Positions 11,459 to 24,808 of a DNA stretch of 64,000 bases are shown here, piece by piece. How positions within the stretch are numbered: position 1 is the stretch's first letter; every line of letters starts with the position of its first letter. The stretch spans positions 186,001 to 250,000 of the forward strand of contig MU858077.1 in assembly GCA_033297075.1 (NCBI GenBank), written 5' to 3'. The stretch is from Rhypophila decipiens. Lineage: Eukaryota > Ascomycota > Sordariomycetes > Sordariales > Naviculisporaceae. Below the pieces are notes generated by a model. That model saw only the letters and a list, made by a program, of their open reading frames with translations. It was not told the origin of the DNA and did no database searches. Both the position numbers and the translations under genes were made by a program.

Positions 11459-14400
11459 TGACTTGATACGACGACGATGATGATGATGACGATGTTGATG
11501 TTTGGTGGTGATGGTTTGGTTATTTCATCTTCTTCACTTTTATTACACCCTATTGTTGTTGTTGTTGTTGTTGTTGTTCTCCTCAAAACACAACACAAAC
11601 CTTTTGATTCCCCCTTTTATTTCAACATGTCTCACCTCTACATTTATTCTTATAATATCCTTTTCTTCATCATTACATTGTACGGTTTTACAAAGAAGCG
11701 GAATATCCTGGGAAATCATGGAGGCTGGCAGGCGGAAGGATGGCGCAAAAACAACTTGGAAAAATCGTTTTTCAAAATTTCTTCAAACAACTGGAAAATG
11801 GGCGGTGGTTTGGTTGATTCATTTTGGTACGGCACGGTGGTTTACGTTTCACAAACAATGAATACCTGGATTTGTATGTATGGCTGGTGGGTATGCATGG
11901 GGACAAGAAACGTTACGTTATACACGCACGATGATGGTTATATTTCCCTCACGAGAAAGAGAATTGATACCAATCTGTTTTTGCATCTGTTACACCGTTC
12001 TTGGCCTTTTGGTCTGTCTGTCTGTCTGTCTACCACACAAAGGATAATGTAACCCATTGAATGTGGGGTACATGACACGATGTTTTGCTTGAACATGACG
12101 ATCACAACGATACGATCGACGGGGTGACATGACATCCCATGGATGGCTGGCTTTGTCTTTCTCTCTCTCTCACACACACGGAGTTACGTAGAGGATGATT
12201 CCCCTCCGCCCATTTTCTGCAGTCGGATTTTCTTCGAGCATGGCGTGGATGTCACGGGTGCATACAGTACAGATGGGTAAGGGACATAGATAATTACATA
12301 GTAGGAGTGGCAGTGAGCAGGGGCAGTGGCATTGTGGCACAGTTCGTACCGTGCAGATAGGTAGGTCTAACTTCATGTTGGGTTTCAATGGTCGAGGATG
12401 CGAGGCTTTTGGCAAATCCGGGGTAAAAAGGGGGGTGGGTGTGGGACCCCTAGTTCTCTCTCTTTCTTTCTCTCTCTCTCTCTCTCCCCCCCCCCCTTGC
12501 ACTTCTTATATGTTCACCTGTGAGTGTGGGAGCTAGCTTTTGGGTGGTTGCAGTTGCGAGTGTACAGACGTTAGCATACATAAGAGGCCAACACAAATGT
12601 ACACCTAGAAACAACCAAAGGCATGGACTATATCGACAACATCCAGGAATAGGTAAAACATTCCCGGCTTTCCGAGAATGCCACTCTCCACTCTGTATAT
12701 TACAAGGGTCGTGCTCATTTACTTACTCGCTGTTTGTACTGCTTACTGGGTTGGTCAAGCTTGTCTGTAGGGTAATTATTGTGCGTGTGTGTGTGTGCGT
12801 GTGTCTCTTTCGTACCTGTCTGCTATGTATGTTACGTTGTCCTACCCTGACAGACATGTCAACGCTGTCATGCTCGGTCCGTGTTACTTTGCTCTCCGGG
12901 GTTATGCGCAGTGATGGTAATTTTGTGGCTTGCTCGCTCATACTGTAGTCTGTACGATGATACTCACGGCCTTTCTGGACAGGTTACAAGGCTGGATATG
13001 CATTTGGTTTAGAGATGAGGCAGGTCGAAATGGGGTCTGATAGATTATATATCATCATCGCAACCATTCGGGTTCAAGACTTGCCACTTCGTACCGTCAT
13101 TCGATGGTCAACATGGTCAACATATGACGATAATGGGCCCCTTGGTCCGCTGCCATAATCATCTCGTCTTCCTGCGTGATCATCTCTCTCTATGTCATCT
13201 CCGAGCAGGTCGGGAGGCGAGGAGGTCGGGTCTTTACCCAGCCAGTCAGTCAAGTTGACGCATTTTCGTACGTCAATTCATCCGTTTATACATCCATCCA
13301 GTCAACAAGTCTGGTCTGGTCTGGTCTGGTCCGGCCCAGTCCAGTCGTTTTCGTTGTGTCACAAGCGGATGGAAAATCAAAGCCTCCATCGACTAAACCC
13401 TCCTTCTATCCGTCCACACAGTCTTGCTTCGAGGCATGGAGGTCACGGCTCGGATCTCAGCAAAGGCATATCCGTGGTGGTGGTGGGCATCGCCGGTGGG
13501 CGCATAACGTCAAGTCGAGTCGAGTAGAGTACCACCATAAAAAACAGACAGGGGAGCATCGAGTTCGAAAGAAGACCGTCCAAAAAGCAACGAGACGAAA
13601 ACGAGATCTTCTCACCCCTAAAGAAATTAAACCGAGTTAAAAAAAGAGCCGAGACGAGAAATTATACCGGGCCGTGTTGTGTCTCTGTCCAATCTCGTCG
13701 TCGCTCTTCTGGATGTTTTTATTTAGCGTGCCTATGTCATTTAATCTTTGTGCTTCTGGAAACGTGGAGATTTAGATTAAAGGGCTTCCCCAGTCCTCCC
13801 CAGTCAATGGGCATCGGGGAAAAATGTTCGACGAGTGTTCTAGCGCGTGAGGTCGCCTTGTTCTTTTTTCGCTTCCTGTGCTAATATAGTGTGTATGCGC
13901 TGCGGTTTGACTACAATGTCTGTGTGTCCAAGCAGTTTGATATTCACGCCAATCCTTTCTAGTGTATAACTGACGACAACACCCCCTTTCGTCCACCCCT
14001 ATTTCTTGTCAAATTTGGACAAGTCAGAGGATAACGGGCGTAGGGTATTTACGATACGTCGGCTTGTCAGCGTCCAATGGATTTCGGGCATGTATACTCG
14101 ACCTGGCCAATGACCATCGAGAGTTGATGGTTTGATAAGCAAAGCAGCTCATCGAATACAACATCCAATATGATATTGAACAGTCAGTCTTGTCTCAGTG
14201 AATGAAAATCCTGGGGTAATTTAAATGATCCTGCACACAGGGTAGTAAAGCCGAGTTTCCAGAACATCTTGGAGCCTGGCTTGGTCTGCCCAGAGCTTCA
14301 TCTTTCTCGCCCTTTGCTCAAGTGTCGCATCTTTTTTAATTGTGCCAATTCATTCATTTTCGGGTTTCAACGGCTTCATTCGCGTTGGCTGAGTGGGTGT

Positions 14401-17400
14401 GGCATGCATCGTTGGTCAGGGCATTACCCCCGTACACGTACCCTCACCTCGACTCGCCCATACCTCCATGTCTGGCTGCACTGCTGCACCGTCTTGGTTG
14501 TAATACTTGATGCCATCGTGGGCTCTTCTCCCATAGTAGTGTACAGCTTGTCGGTCACTGTGATATGGCTTGTCGGAGATGTCGGGACGATGAATTAAAC
14601 AAATGTTCAAAGCGCACCGTCATACCAACCAGCGTTCCAGGGCTACAGACGTTAGCTAAGTTGCATCGTAGCTAAGATTTTTCCCAACCATTGTTGCACC
14701 TTGTTTGGTTCTTTGTTTGGTGTGTTGTTTTCATGTGAGAACCGGCACACGATCGATAGATTCCTACTCCCCGCCCTCCTCTCCACGTCACCTAGCCCTG
14801 CTGTCTTGCCAGGGGTCGTAGAATCTGCCGGCCACGGCTATCAGTACCGAACTCTTCTCCTCTTGGATTTTCTTGACTCTTGTCCGAATAAACGAGGGCG
14901 TCAAAGAATCGTGAGGTTGCTTCCTTGTGGGGAGAAGGAGATGAGGCCCGGTCCGCCAGAGCGCCAAGGCTAGCCAAGGTTCGATGATGGTGAGTGGATC
15001 ACCATGGTCATGGTCTCAGTCAAACCTGTCGGCGACAAGGTCCTTGATGGAGTTGAGCTTGCGAGGGAAAAAGAAAAAAAGAAAAACTTGGTCATCTCCG
15101 GTTCGCTCACCAACCTCGGTGGTCTGTACATCCACACGAAACATTTTGAAGCGATCATCTGTCCAAACTTGCAGATAGCCGAAGGTCCAATGTCCTGGGA
15201 GGCGGTGTCTGGACCGCGGTGTAAGTGGGTATTCGTACGGGCTTCCTCGGTCTCTTTGCACCTTTTCAGGTCCAGGTGACTGGAGCAAGGCACCCATTCC
15301 ATTTCCTGCAAAGGCTCAGGATTTTGGTTCCATCTGTTGGTGGCGCCCTCTCGCGTGGATGAGAAAGCCACGGCTGCGAGCACTGATGACACTCCTCGTG
15401 GGTGTGATATGCACATCTCGATCTGGACGCTTGCAGAGGCTCGTGGTGTGTGTGAGCCTGTGAGGGTCTGCGAGAAAGCACCTGTGCACCGCGCTCGTCA
15501 TGTAAAAGGCATCAGGGAAAAAAGTTGGAGTCAGGGATCGGGTGAGAGCCGAGAGAAACGTCAACGGTTGCCCAAAGCGGAGAACCAAGGGGGGCATGTC
15601 GAAGGATGATTGGTTGGATGAATTCAGCGGCTGTCCGAGAAGAGGATGGAGTTGCAATCTGGAGAGACGGCCCGTGGCGTTGACGGTTTTAGTGACTTTG
15701 GAGCAGGGATTGAATTGCCCCAATAACCCCAACGCTTCAGGTACCCCCAACTTTGGGGCCGGCTAACCCCTTGCCCCCAAAAACCCCTGTGAGATTTTTG
15801 GAGTGCGGGGTCCGGGGTATTGCAGGGGTAGAAAGAAGGTGTGGTGGTGTTGGAGAGCAAAAGGTGGGGAAGACGCATGCTGTTTCTTCAAAGACACAGA
15901 TTCGCAAAACTTGGTACACCGAGAAATGCCGACATGCACCTGCCAGTTCAAGTTGGTCTTGACCAAAGAAGAGTTTCCAGTACGAGATACCTAATGAACC
16001 ACGTCATTTTATGGTGTACTACTGATAGTATTCGAAAATTTCCCATTGTGTTTTGCATGAACTCGTGCTTTCAAACAAATCTGGTGCCGGTGCGGGGAAA
16101 CCACCACCAGCTGTTACAAGCTCTCCCACCAATCCCGTTTCCTTCTCTCTCGGGAAAGAGGGGGAAAACGGAGGGACCCACCACCGTTTTGCGACTTGTG
16201 CGAGGATAATGCGGAGAACTGCAGCCTCTCCCCTTACGATTATGCAGCTGCACAAGAGACATCTGGTCGGCCTCGAAAAAGCTGCACGGCGCGGGATAAG
16301 TCATCACATCCATCACGATTCACAAACCACCGAGCCTTGAGCTGACTCCTCCGTCCCTCTGCTCCCGGTCTGGTTGGTTCACGGGAGCCGACATTCTCGT
16401 GCCAGCCATGTTGACGTGAATCAACCACACTCTGGGAGGCGTCCCCGGCATAAGAAAGCTGCGATATAACAAACTACCCCTCATCTGTTCAGGACAGTAA
16501 CCCAACCCGAGAGATATCCGGCAGCCAGCAAAGCCTCGTGGCACGCTTGCAACGCAAAAGAAAACACGATAATCCTTCATTTAGTTCCAAGGGTCTACCA
16601 CGCCAGGCGCGTCATGCTCGCCCGAAGATTCTGATCTGCTCGAGTGGCAACCATTGTTGATCGTTGTCTGGCACCCGCTTTGACGATCAGGAGGGGTCAA
16701 CAGAAAATATTCGTCTTGTACTCCAGCTTGAACTCCTTTGTACCTTTTCTCCGTGACGGGTTGTTGAGATTGAGAACCTCCGCGGCCTCAGCCTGTGAGC
16801 CCATGATCCGACCTGTGCATGACTTGGGGAGAATGATTGTCTCCTTGGGCGGGGAGGTTTGTTGTTCTTCGGGCCAAGGACTCTCGCCTTCCTCGGAACC
16901 TGTCGAAGGGATTCACTGGGTCGCCTAAGAGTGCATATCGCCTTGCCGAGATTCACCAGAGAAAACAAGTAGCATCACTGACTGGCTGTTAGTGTGTTCT
17001 TCTGTGCCATGTACTGATGGCTGCTTCAACGACAATTAGCCTAACAGCGTTTGTGAACGGTGACCTAGGGGACTTGGGAAATCTCTCAATAGTCACCGAA
17101 ACATCATCTCGCTTTGCCCAGTCGCCCAGTCATCTTGCCTCCAAGATCCATCTCAAGCCTCTTATCTTCTCTCCCAAAGATGGACCGAGCAAGTTGGGTC
17201 GAAAACTTTCCAAAAGATCAACAACCAAGACAACCAAGTGCGTAGCTTACGCAATCCACCACCCCCTTTGCCATATTGACATTCTCCCGCTGCCAACTCC
17301 AGCTTACTCCCTGAATGGGGAAGTCTTGCGAAGCCTAACACGCCGGGGAATGGCTTCCAAAACATGGTCTCCCATGTCTTCCATGACCGCTGGAGAGGTT

Positions 17401-18131
17401 CCCTTCAGCCGACCGACAGCCACCAAACGCCTGGACCAAGCTGAGAGATATGTGTGGTGTGGTACGTAAGCGTGTGTTTGGCATCGTTATGGATTTTTTT
17501 ATCGGTAATCTTTGACAAAGCAGGTCAATACGCGACCACACACTTGCCTGGGACTTGGATGAGATTATTTGGTTCTGGGAGACGCCAAGATTCTCCTTGA
17601 GGTCTTTCCAGACCGCTGGGTTGGTCTGTCGTTGTCGATCCTGAAACCGTGTTTCAGGTCCTGCTCTCAGCCTTTTCTGCAGCTGTATGGTAGGCGGGCT
17701 GTCCACTCAGCTCAGCCTAAGCTTCCTTTTTCGTGAGACTGCCGCTTGAGATGCACACACAGACGCAAATTCGATTATATACCTGTGCGTTTTGTCTTCT
17801 GCAGTTGCTGTATGCATCGCAGCTCAGCTCTTGCTGGTTTTGGTCGTGGAGAGGCTATATTATCATCTTCCAGCCACAAGCCTGTGCAAAGAAAGCAGCA
17901 GGACGGGATGACGGGAGAGGATCTGAGGGCGGGCTGGTAAAGACCAAGAGGATATCTTATGTCTCAACCGGATTCAACGAGCCTCATGAGATGGATACGG
18001 ATACTATACAGACTTTCCGGTCCAGTAAGGACTGTACTAGCTTAATACTAGTTATATCATACGAGGAAGACATAGCTCGACATTTGACCTGTATATAATC
18101 ACCTAGCTTCAAATTCATGATAATTCTTTCA
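11439..18131. other. Gene-free region between the regulator and the transporter
   Basis: Beyond the regulator's 3' UTR I see no supportable gene in 6.7 kb. Simple tracts are common: (TGTC)n near 12011-12030, (CT)n followed by C11 near 12455-12496, GTGT near 12783-12802, and (CTGGT)n near 13310-13332. A cluster of C4-C5 and G4-G5 runs lies at 15710-15835. The best open frame, 150 codons from an ATG at 17017, has no recognisable domain. The MFS coding sequence ends at 18132 on the opposite strand. Confidence 0.55.
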
Positions 18132-20358
18132 TCAACTCTCAACCCGTCTCTTCCGCTCCTCCTCGCCACCAACATGTCGCGCCAACGACTCCTCAATGGT
18201 CAATCTACCCTTTCTATACACCCCCAGGGCAAAAAGAAGCCCCAGCCCGGCCACCGCACAGGAAATAACCATATCCTCCCACAGAGCGTCCGTGTACGCC
18301 ACCCTGACCGCATTCTTCTGCTCCTCGGACAAGACACCCTCGGACATGGTCGACGCGAGATGAGCCAGCTGCTCCGGGCTAAGTAACTGGCTTAATCGGC
18401 CGTTATCAGTCAGCTCAACTCCTAAAACGGCAGATGAGCATGCTATGCCCAAACTGCCGCCTAGGATTCGGACTTGGGCAATGATTCCCTGGGCGGTTGC
18501 TAAAAACATCCCATGATCGAAATCTACTTGTCAGCTGTCTTCAAAAGGGAAAAAAAAAAGAAAAAAAGAAAAAAGAAAAGCGAGTAAAAGGTAGGGACTT
18601 ACCATGCTCTCTAGCCGAACTCTCCACAGTCCCCAGAATCGACGAGGCCGTGGCAGCAAGCCCGAAGCCCAATCCCAGAAACACCAGCAAACCCAGTGCT
18701 TTCGGCTCGTAGCTCTCACCAGAACTCGAAAGCGTCGTCAAAGAAGCACATCCCACAATGGTCAGCCCACAGGCGACCACAAGCGTCTCGGACAAGCGGT
18801 TGCCCTTTCCATTGACTGCGCCGCCTAGGGCGCTTCCCACGGCCGACCCAGCCAGCATAGGCAGCATCATCACGCCCGCTCCGAGGGCGGTCCGTCCATT
18901 GACGACTTGGAACCGGAGAGGAAAGGCATAGACGGCTAGCAAGTAGGGGAAGCCGGTGCAGAGGGTGTTGAGGACCGTGAACGTGTAGACGTGGTTTTTA
19001 AGCAGGGATAAAGGTATGGCTGGTGCGGTTATCGATGTTTGATGCTGGTGAGTGTGGAGGAAGTACTGCCATGCGAAGAGGGCGGTTAGGCAGAGGATGC
19101 TGGCTAAGAGGGGGGCTAGGAATGTTGGAGTGGCCCAGTGGTTTTGGCGTGGGTTTTGGTTATAGGATATACTCGAGTTTTGGAAAGGAAAGACTAGTAA
19201 TGCTGCGGAAGCGATACTGTGGTTGCGAAAGAGTAATCGGTTTAGTCAGGCAGAAGACAGCGCATGGCTTATCCGAGGCGAGCAAGGAGGGAGTAATTCT
19301 GACCAAATCCGCGAGGGGACTTACAGCAAAAAGGAGCCCAGATAATCTACCTCGCTCCATTTTCGTCTCTCTAGTACTGGGAGATACCGCTCCTCTGGCC
19401 AGGTCAAGAGAAAGAGGATTGCCGAGACACTGCCTACCGGGCCACTGGAAGGTAAAAGTTCATGTCAGATTGCTTCCTATGTCTCGGTTTCGAGGCTCCA
19501 GTATGAGGTGGTGCAGATGGCGGACAAGAAAAGGATGCGACTACACACTTGACCCAAAAGACCCATCTCCAGGTCGCATACTCGGTCAAAATGCCCCCCA
19601 GGATGGGGCCCAAAACGCCAGCAACGGCCAGAATGACACCGATAAACCCGGCGATGAGCTTCTTCTGCTCATTTGTCGCAACCTCGGGGAATATGATGAT
19701 GGCGATGCTATACAAACCTATATCCGCAAGTGGGCATTTGTCAGTACACGCCCCTTATTTCCTCTGATTTGAAATAAACGAACACTCACCAGAACCACCG
19801 ATACCCTGCAAAGCCCTCAGGACAATCAACTGATTCAGACTCCTTGCAAAGCCACAACCAACCGAGAAAGCAATGAAAATGAAATAGGCAGACAAAAACG
19901 CCGCCTTCCGCCCAATGACATCGGATATCCGAGCAAATAACACTGCACAGCTGAGAAACGCCAAAGTGTATGCCAAACCGACCCAGTTGATGGTCTCAAG
20001 CGAGCCAGGGAACTCGGCTGAGATGCTGTACAAGCTTGTCGACACGATCGAGGCGTCTAGCATTGCTAGGAAGAGGCCTGTTCCTATGCTTTATTGGGGG
20101 TTTCATTGTCAGCATTATCAGGGCTGATATTTCTTTGTTCGGTCTAGCAAGGAGACTCTTGGCCGTAGTATGTACGTACCCTGTTCCTAGCATCAAGAAT
20201 CGTGCCTTGGGCAATCCCGGCCGATCTTCAACGGCCACAGCATTCTCTTGTCTCTCCTGAGCGCCCTGCCCATTTTCAACGTCGTCACAAGCAGGGGGGA
20301 TGCCAATCCGGAGACGAGGAGGCTCAGCAAGTGAAGCTTTTTGGAGAAGCGTGGGCAT
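18132..20358 (-). CDS. DHA2-type MFS multidrug/toxin efflux transporter, first junction out of phase
   Basis: Plasma-membrane proton antiporter of the 14-TM DHA2 group by family knowledge. Proposed exons (minus strand) are 20358-20180, 20083-19790, 19717-19549, 19444-19325, 19216-18603 and 18523-18132. The last four junctions have canonical splice sites and matching phases. Visible motifs are the D1-like LDASIVSTSLYSI, motif A (ARISDVIGRKAA) and motif C (GVLGPILGGIL) followed by WRWVFWVN, then about ten further hydrophobic segments. Exon 1 encodes a hydrophilic cytosolic N-terminus ending RFLMLGTG, which should join GTGLFLAML, but the donor at 20179 leaves phase 2 while every usable acceptor needs phase 1. 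The gene may carry a 1-nt frameshift or use an unusual splice; translation could otherwise begin at the Met of MLDASIV in exon 2. A TATA box and CCAAT lie about 110 bp upstream. No biosynthetic genes adjoin it, so the substrate is unknown. Confidence 0.8.
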
Positions 20359-20466
20359 TGTGTCTGTCTGAAGGCAAGTTATCTTGCTGCTGTCGATATT
20401 CTGACTCCTGCTGGCCGGTTCCTACAGAGTAGGTGACGACAGACCAGCCCTGACTCTGTCGCTATA

Positions 20467-20479
20467 CTTTATAAGATTG
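20467..20479 (-). promoter_or_regulatory. CCAAT/TATA pair upstream of the MFS gene
   Basis: Read on the minus strand, CCAAT (20479-20475) is followed at once by TATAAAG (20473-20467), about 110 bp before the ATG at 20358. This supports 20358 as the start and the hydrophilic exon 1 as part of the gene. Confidence 0.45.
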
Positions 20480-21876
20480 GTAGACTGTTCGGTATTGTTC
20501 CTATTCGGTTCGACCCAAGGCCGAATGATGCCAACAGTCGCTCGTGCAACCCTGGCTAATCAGATGAAGCAAGGCCGCATTCGGATGAATGATCTTTCTT
20601 CCCCAGGGCAGGTGACGGCGCTGAGGTGTTATTTAGTCATCTGCCTGGTTCGGACTCGAATGCCATCTTCGATGTTGATTCTCATCTCGGGGGGTCTTCT
20701 ATCCGTGTGGGCAGAGGAACACTCACGCTACTGGTAGCCGGAAAGGAACAGCATCCTGGACTGAGGACCGAGGATCTGGAAAGATGCTCTAGTCTCACGT
20801 GTATCGACAAGGTTGACATACACTGCTCAGAATGGAAGATTAGAAGCGCAGTTCCGATGCCGACGAGGAACTCCTTCCGCCGAAGAGGCCTAGGAATGCG
20901 GGACAGGGGAAATAATTATAGAGCAAAAACACATTGTTTTTCTCCATAGCGAGGTAATATTAGCTTCACAAAGCCGGTTGGTTGGTCGGTTGGTTGATGG
21001 CATTGTCTGTTTGCTGTATATGACAGTTGTCAGTTGTAGGTACGGTTGGTCGGTTGGGTACTGTACAAAGTCCTGTACATACGCCCCCAACGCCCCCAAC
21101 GCCTCTGAGAATGACTATCAGCCATGGCAATGGTGCTTGGGGTTATCAGTATTCGGACCGTCTTTCGAGATGAAGGTATTCGATCATATGTGCTCAAGCC
21201 GGTATGATTTGAGGCCGAAGTGGTAGATGTTCGCACTCGCACTCGCTTAACCATGCCGGATTGAGTGGGGGCAGTTAGCCCGCGCCGGCCGACGTTTCTA
21301 GAGCGACTGATTTCCTGCTATACTACCTAGGTAATCAAATCCTTCGGTCGTGTGCTGATTGGAGTTGCGAGACCCAGTGAGCAATGAGCATTGTTTGAGA
21401 TACGAACGAAATCGGCTTGTGGTCCTCTGCCTATCTTTACCTCTGATTTTCTAGCATCACCCAGGGGCCGTGTGACGTTGCCGGTGTCCTGCCAGTGGAA
21501 CTCAAGGAGAGGACGAAAGCAGGGGCTTTGAATGTATTTCTTTATAAACCATAACTTGTCTGGTTCATGTCATTTTTGAATATGAATTCTTTCATTTCTC
21601 ATTTACAACCCATCTCCTTCCATCCTTCCACCCCTAACCCGAAACACTTGAGAAATCTCAGTCCCTCCGCGGTACGGAGTACATGTACCCTATCCCAAAT
21701 AACACTCTTAACAACCCATGACACGAAAAGCCAGAGATATTCCGTACAAAACTCCAGAAGCAGAGGCAAAGCAAATAAATCCCAAAACCAAAAAAAAAAA
21801 AAAAAAGAGAGAGATAGAATCTTGCGCACAAAGCAATAAAGCCGCTGCAATGTGCTGAAAACTCCAGGATTCATTC
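20480..21876. other. Intergenic region, transporter to membrane-protein gene
   Basis: No gene is seen. It holds GGTTGG/CGGTTGG repeats at 20979-21000 and 21043-21060, a TACGGAGTA 9-mer at 21673-21681 and an A-rich tract near 21790-21806. The right part probably contains the 3' UTR of the minus-strand gene ending at 21877. Confidence 0.55.
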
Positions 21877-23968
21877 TCAATTCATGCCTTTCAGCGCAAA
21901 ACGACTCCACCTGTCCGACTTGCCCACCCCAGCCTTCCCCTCCTCGGCAATCTTCCCGCTTACATTCCGCCCCTTCAACTGATAGCCTCCAGCACCCAGA
22001 TCATAATCATTCCCCGACGAAACGACTCGACTCCCACTCCCGTTCGCAGGAATCATAATAGGCGGCGTAGCAGCTCTCAAATCGCCATACGGCTTGGAGT
22101 AAAAGAAGATCTCGGGCTGGATAGAACTGTCCCTAGCGCGTCCTCCTGCAACGGCGCTGTGCTTGGGGGCGACCTGGTCAACGATATCCTGGCTCCCGCT
22201 TACTCGTCTATCGTTGAGATTTACTTCTGACAGCGCCCCTGGATTATGCGCACCGCGGTACGGTGTGTACGGTCTCTTGGGCGGTGTTCCCTTGGGACTC
22301 TCGGTCGGATGTGATCTCAGCGGGTTGGGGTGATTATCTGGTACCGCCGCTACCGACACTTCATCTTCCCCTGGAGCTAGTGGGTTCCTTCTCCTGTGAT
22401 GGGCACTGGTGTAATCATTCTCGTCATTCTCGGAATCCGACTCATCGTGGGCATCATAGGGTTGATTGAGAGCTTCATATGCCCGCCGTTTATTCGCCGC
22501 CTTCAGTTGTGCCAGCGCCCGAGTGCGTTCTTGAGTCCGGTTGATGAGTGACTCGGAGGCGTACCAGGCTTCCGTGAATTTTGCGGCGCGGGGCTGGACG
22601 GTTTGCACCGGAGAGACGGGGACCTGTTCGGCGCGGTACGAGGCTACGCTGCCGCTGCTGGCATGGTTGTGGTAGCTTGAGCTGGGGCGGGAATTGGGGT
22701 TGGTGCTGTTGGAGACAATGTCTCGGGTTGGGATTTCGGCGTACGAGGTGCGGTTGGACGATCGCGGTGGTACTGGGGCGGACATGCGCTTGAGATCTGA
22801 CGCGGTGGCCGAGTTGCGGGGCGAGTTTCCGGGCGTGATTTGGTATTGTCGACTGGGGAGGTCGAAGCGCGAGTCTCGCGTGGCGATGGAGGTTTGTGAG
22901 CCTTGTCTGGTGTGCATGAAGGGCACGCTGGGGGGTCGAGACAGGTCGGCTTGGGAGAGGACCGATAGTCTGGGGTCTCCCAGTGCCGAGTCCAGACATT
23001 TCTCGCTGTCGGTGTAGGTACTTGTTGTCACGACCGAGGACTTGTTCCTCTTGTGTGCGCGAGACGTGAGATTGCTCTCGAGCGGGTTCATGTCGGGGGG
23101 CATGTTGACGATGCGGCGGAACATGATGCTCAGCCAGAGCGAAATCGCCAGCGACAACAGATGGAGGCTACCGGCGCCGATGAAGCCGTAGTATACCGCG
23201 GGGATAAAGTACTTGGGCACGAGGGTCTCGTCGTGGAGGAGAGTAGCCCAGCTTTCGCCTTGGTTCCTTGCTGTGAGGGCCCCATAGGCGTACAGAGGGA
23301 GGATGGCGAGGTCGGAGACGCCGGCGAACACATGGTAGGCCGCTGACGAGCCGGGAGTTCGCCCGCCTGCTGGTCGTGAGAGGTGGAACACGGCGTATGC
23401 ACAGTGGAGGATGTTGACACCGAGCTAGAGTGGAAAATAAAAAGAAAAGTTACCTGTTAATAACATGGCAAGTACGTGTCAGAACAAAGCCGGACAGAAA
23501 ACGTACAGTGATCCTCAGGACCCAGCCTGCCAGTGCATCGATGTTGTTGACAAGAATCATGACAAGCAGCATGCCAACTGTCCCGACGAGCTCCAAGGCT
23601 CGACAAACGAGTTGGACCTTGCGCATATATCGAATCCAATTCTTGGTCCTGCGACCCATTGGCTTGAATGGCCTTGAGCGATGGCTCGGGACTCCATGAG
23701 CGCTATTCCGACCTCGTTGTTAGTGGTGCTTCCCATCGCGGTCCTACGTGCCGAGACAGTCTGTCTTGGACCTGGAATGAGGAAGAGCCAAGTCCACTTA
23801 CTCGGGATGTCGGTTGATGGTGACAAGCGGGCCCTCGGGCCTGGGCTTAGGAGCTTTATTCTCATAACTGGCACGGGTAACTGCCTTAGGGTCGAAGGTG
23901 GTGGACTGGAATCGGCTGTCGTCATTCTTGACGGCCTCGTAAATGAAGGGCGGCCGCGTGCCTCCCAT
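21877..23968 (-). CDS. Four-TM membrane protein with long disordered tail, unknown function
   Basis: Three exons (23968-23802, 23702-23507, 23424-21877) give 636 residues. The first intron (23703-23801) has donor GTAAGT, an ACTAAC branch site and acceptor TAG; the second (23425-23506) has donor GTACGT. The N-terminal 55 residues are hydrophilic. Residues of about 75-240 hold four hydrophobic segments (around GTVGMLLVMILV, NILHCAYAVFHL, VSDLAILPLYAYGAL and SLHLLSLAISLWLSIMF). The remaining 400 residues are Ser/Pro/Asn/Arg-rich and look disordered and cytosolic. I do not recognise the family. It is divergent from the ferredoxin reductase gene across about 840 bp. The predicted structure is well supported; no function can be assigned. 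Confidence 0.8.
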
Positions 23969-24808
23969 GGCTGCGGACGTCGAGTCTCGACTTGTGCTTA
24001 ATTGCAATCAGTGCAACCAAATGATGGTCGCGAACCAGTGCAAAGAACGCTGACGATGTTCCTGCTATCGCCACTCTAGAAATTCAATAGCGAGCGATAT
24101 TATCAAGAATATCTTTAGGACGGGACGGGAACACTCTTTGGGTGGAGCAGCAAGCAACATCTTTGAATGATGGGGGAGGGGGTGGTTGTCCAATGTTTGT
24201 TCGGAGATGGAGTGACAAGGGTTTTGCGCTGTTGGCAGGGCAACGTGGACGGCGCTTCAGCTGGGCTGTGTTTCCTGTCAGCCAGCTCGTCACTGTCACA
24301 CTGGGGTAATGGGAGGGGCCCCCATTTTCAATTGGTGAACTTTTCATCGCGGCGTATGCAGGTTCCCGAGTTGTCGTGGACACGAAATAACTTACTGGGC
24401 CATCATTTCCAGTCAATTTGTATCGTGAATGTCAGTTTCATGCCAAACGCTGGTAACAATGGATATTGAGGGCAGCTTTGTTCTGTTGCTACTACGTCAT
24501 GGGCGAGTTTAGAGGCGGGACAGGGGTAGCTAGCTCGTCGCCACGTTCAGCGACTTAGGCCCCAGGTGGTAGTGGACCAATCGCTAAAATTAGAGAAGCT
24601 GCCGCTGCGGCTCTGCCCTGCGGATATCCGTCCACGGGCCAGCGAGCAGCTCGGCCGAAAACTCATCACGGACCTAGCACCGATTGATGGCCAACCGCCA
24701 ACATATTTGTCGCACAACAGCCTTGTTTGCAGCGCATCGACGAGGTCTATGGGACTTTGAAAATGCGTGCTTTATCATAAAACGTCATCTTCATTTTTGT
24801 TTCTAGAC
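23969..24808. promoter_or_regulatory. Divergent intergenic region
   Basis: This 840 bp separates the divergent starts of the four-TM protein and the ferredoxin reductase and should hold both promoters. No clear TATA box is seen, and the short frames inside have no protein-like features. Confidence 0.5.

Noticed and set aside
11477..12052. 191-codon plus-strand frame after the regulator
   Set aside because: It starts in GAT repeats and runs through a (TTG)8 tract, so it is most likely 3' UTR and simple-repeat sequence.
15710..15835. Cluster of C4-C5 and G4-G5 runs resembling the 43.4-kb repeat arms
   Set aside because: The similarity is limited to short runs such as GGGGCC and CCCCAAT. No paired arms or target duplication could be fixed.
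17017..17469. 150-codon ATG frame in the gene-free region
   Set aside because: It has no domain, no splice partners and no similarity I recognise; a frame of this length is not unusual in 6.7 kb of mixed-composition DNA.
20500..20535. GGTTCGACCC, a tRNA B-box-like sequence
   Set aside because: It is part of a small ATTCGG/CCGAAT palindrome; no acceptor stem, D arm or anticodon arm can be formed around it.
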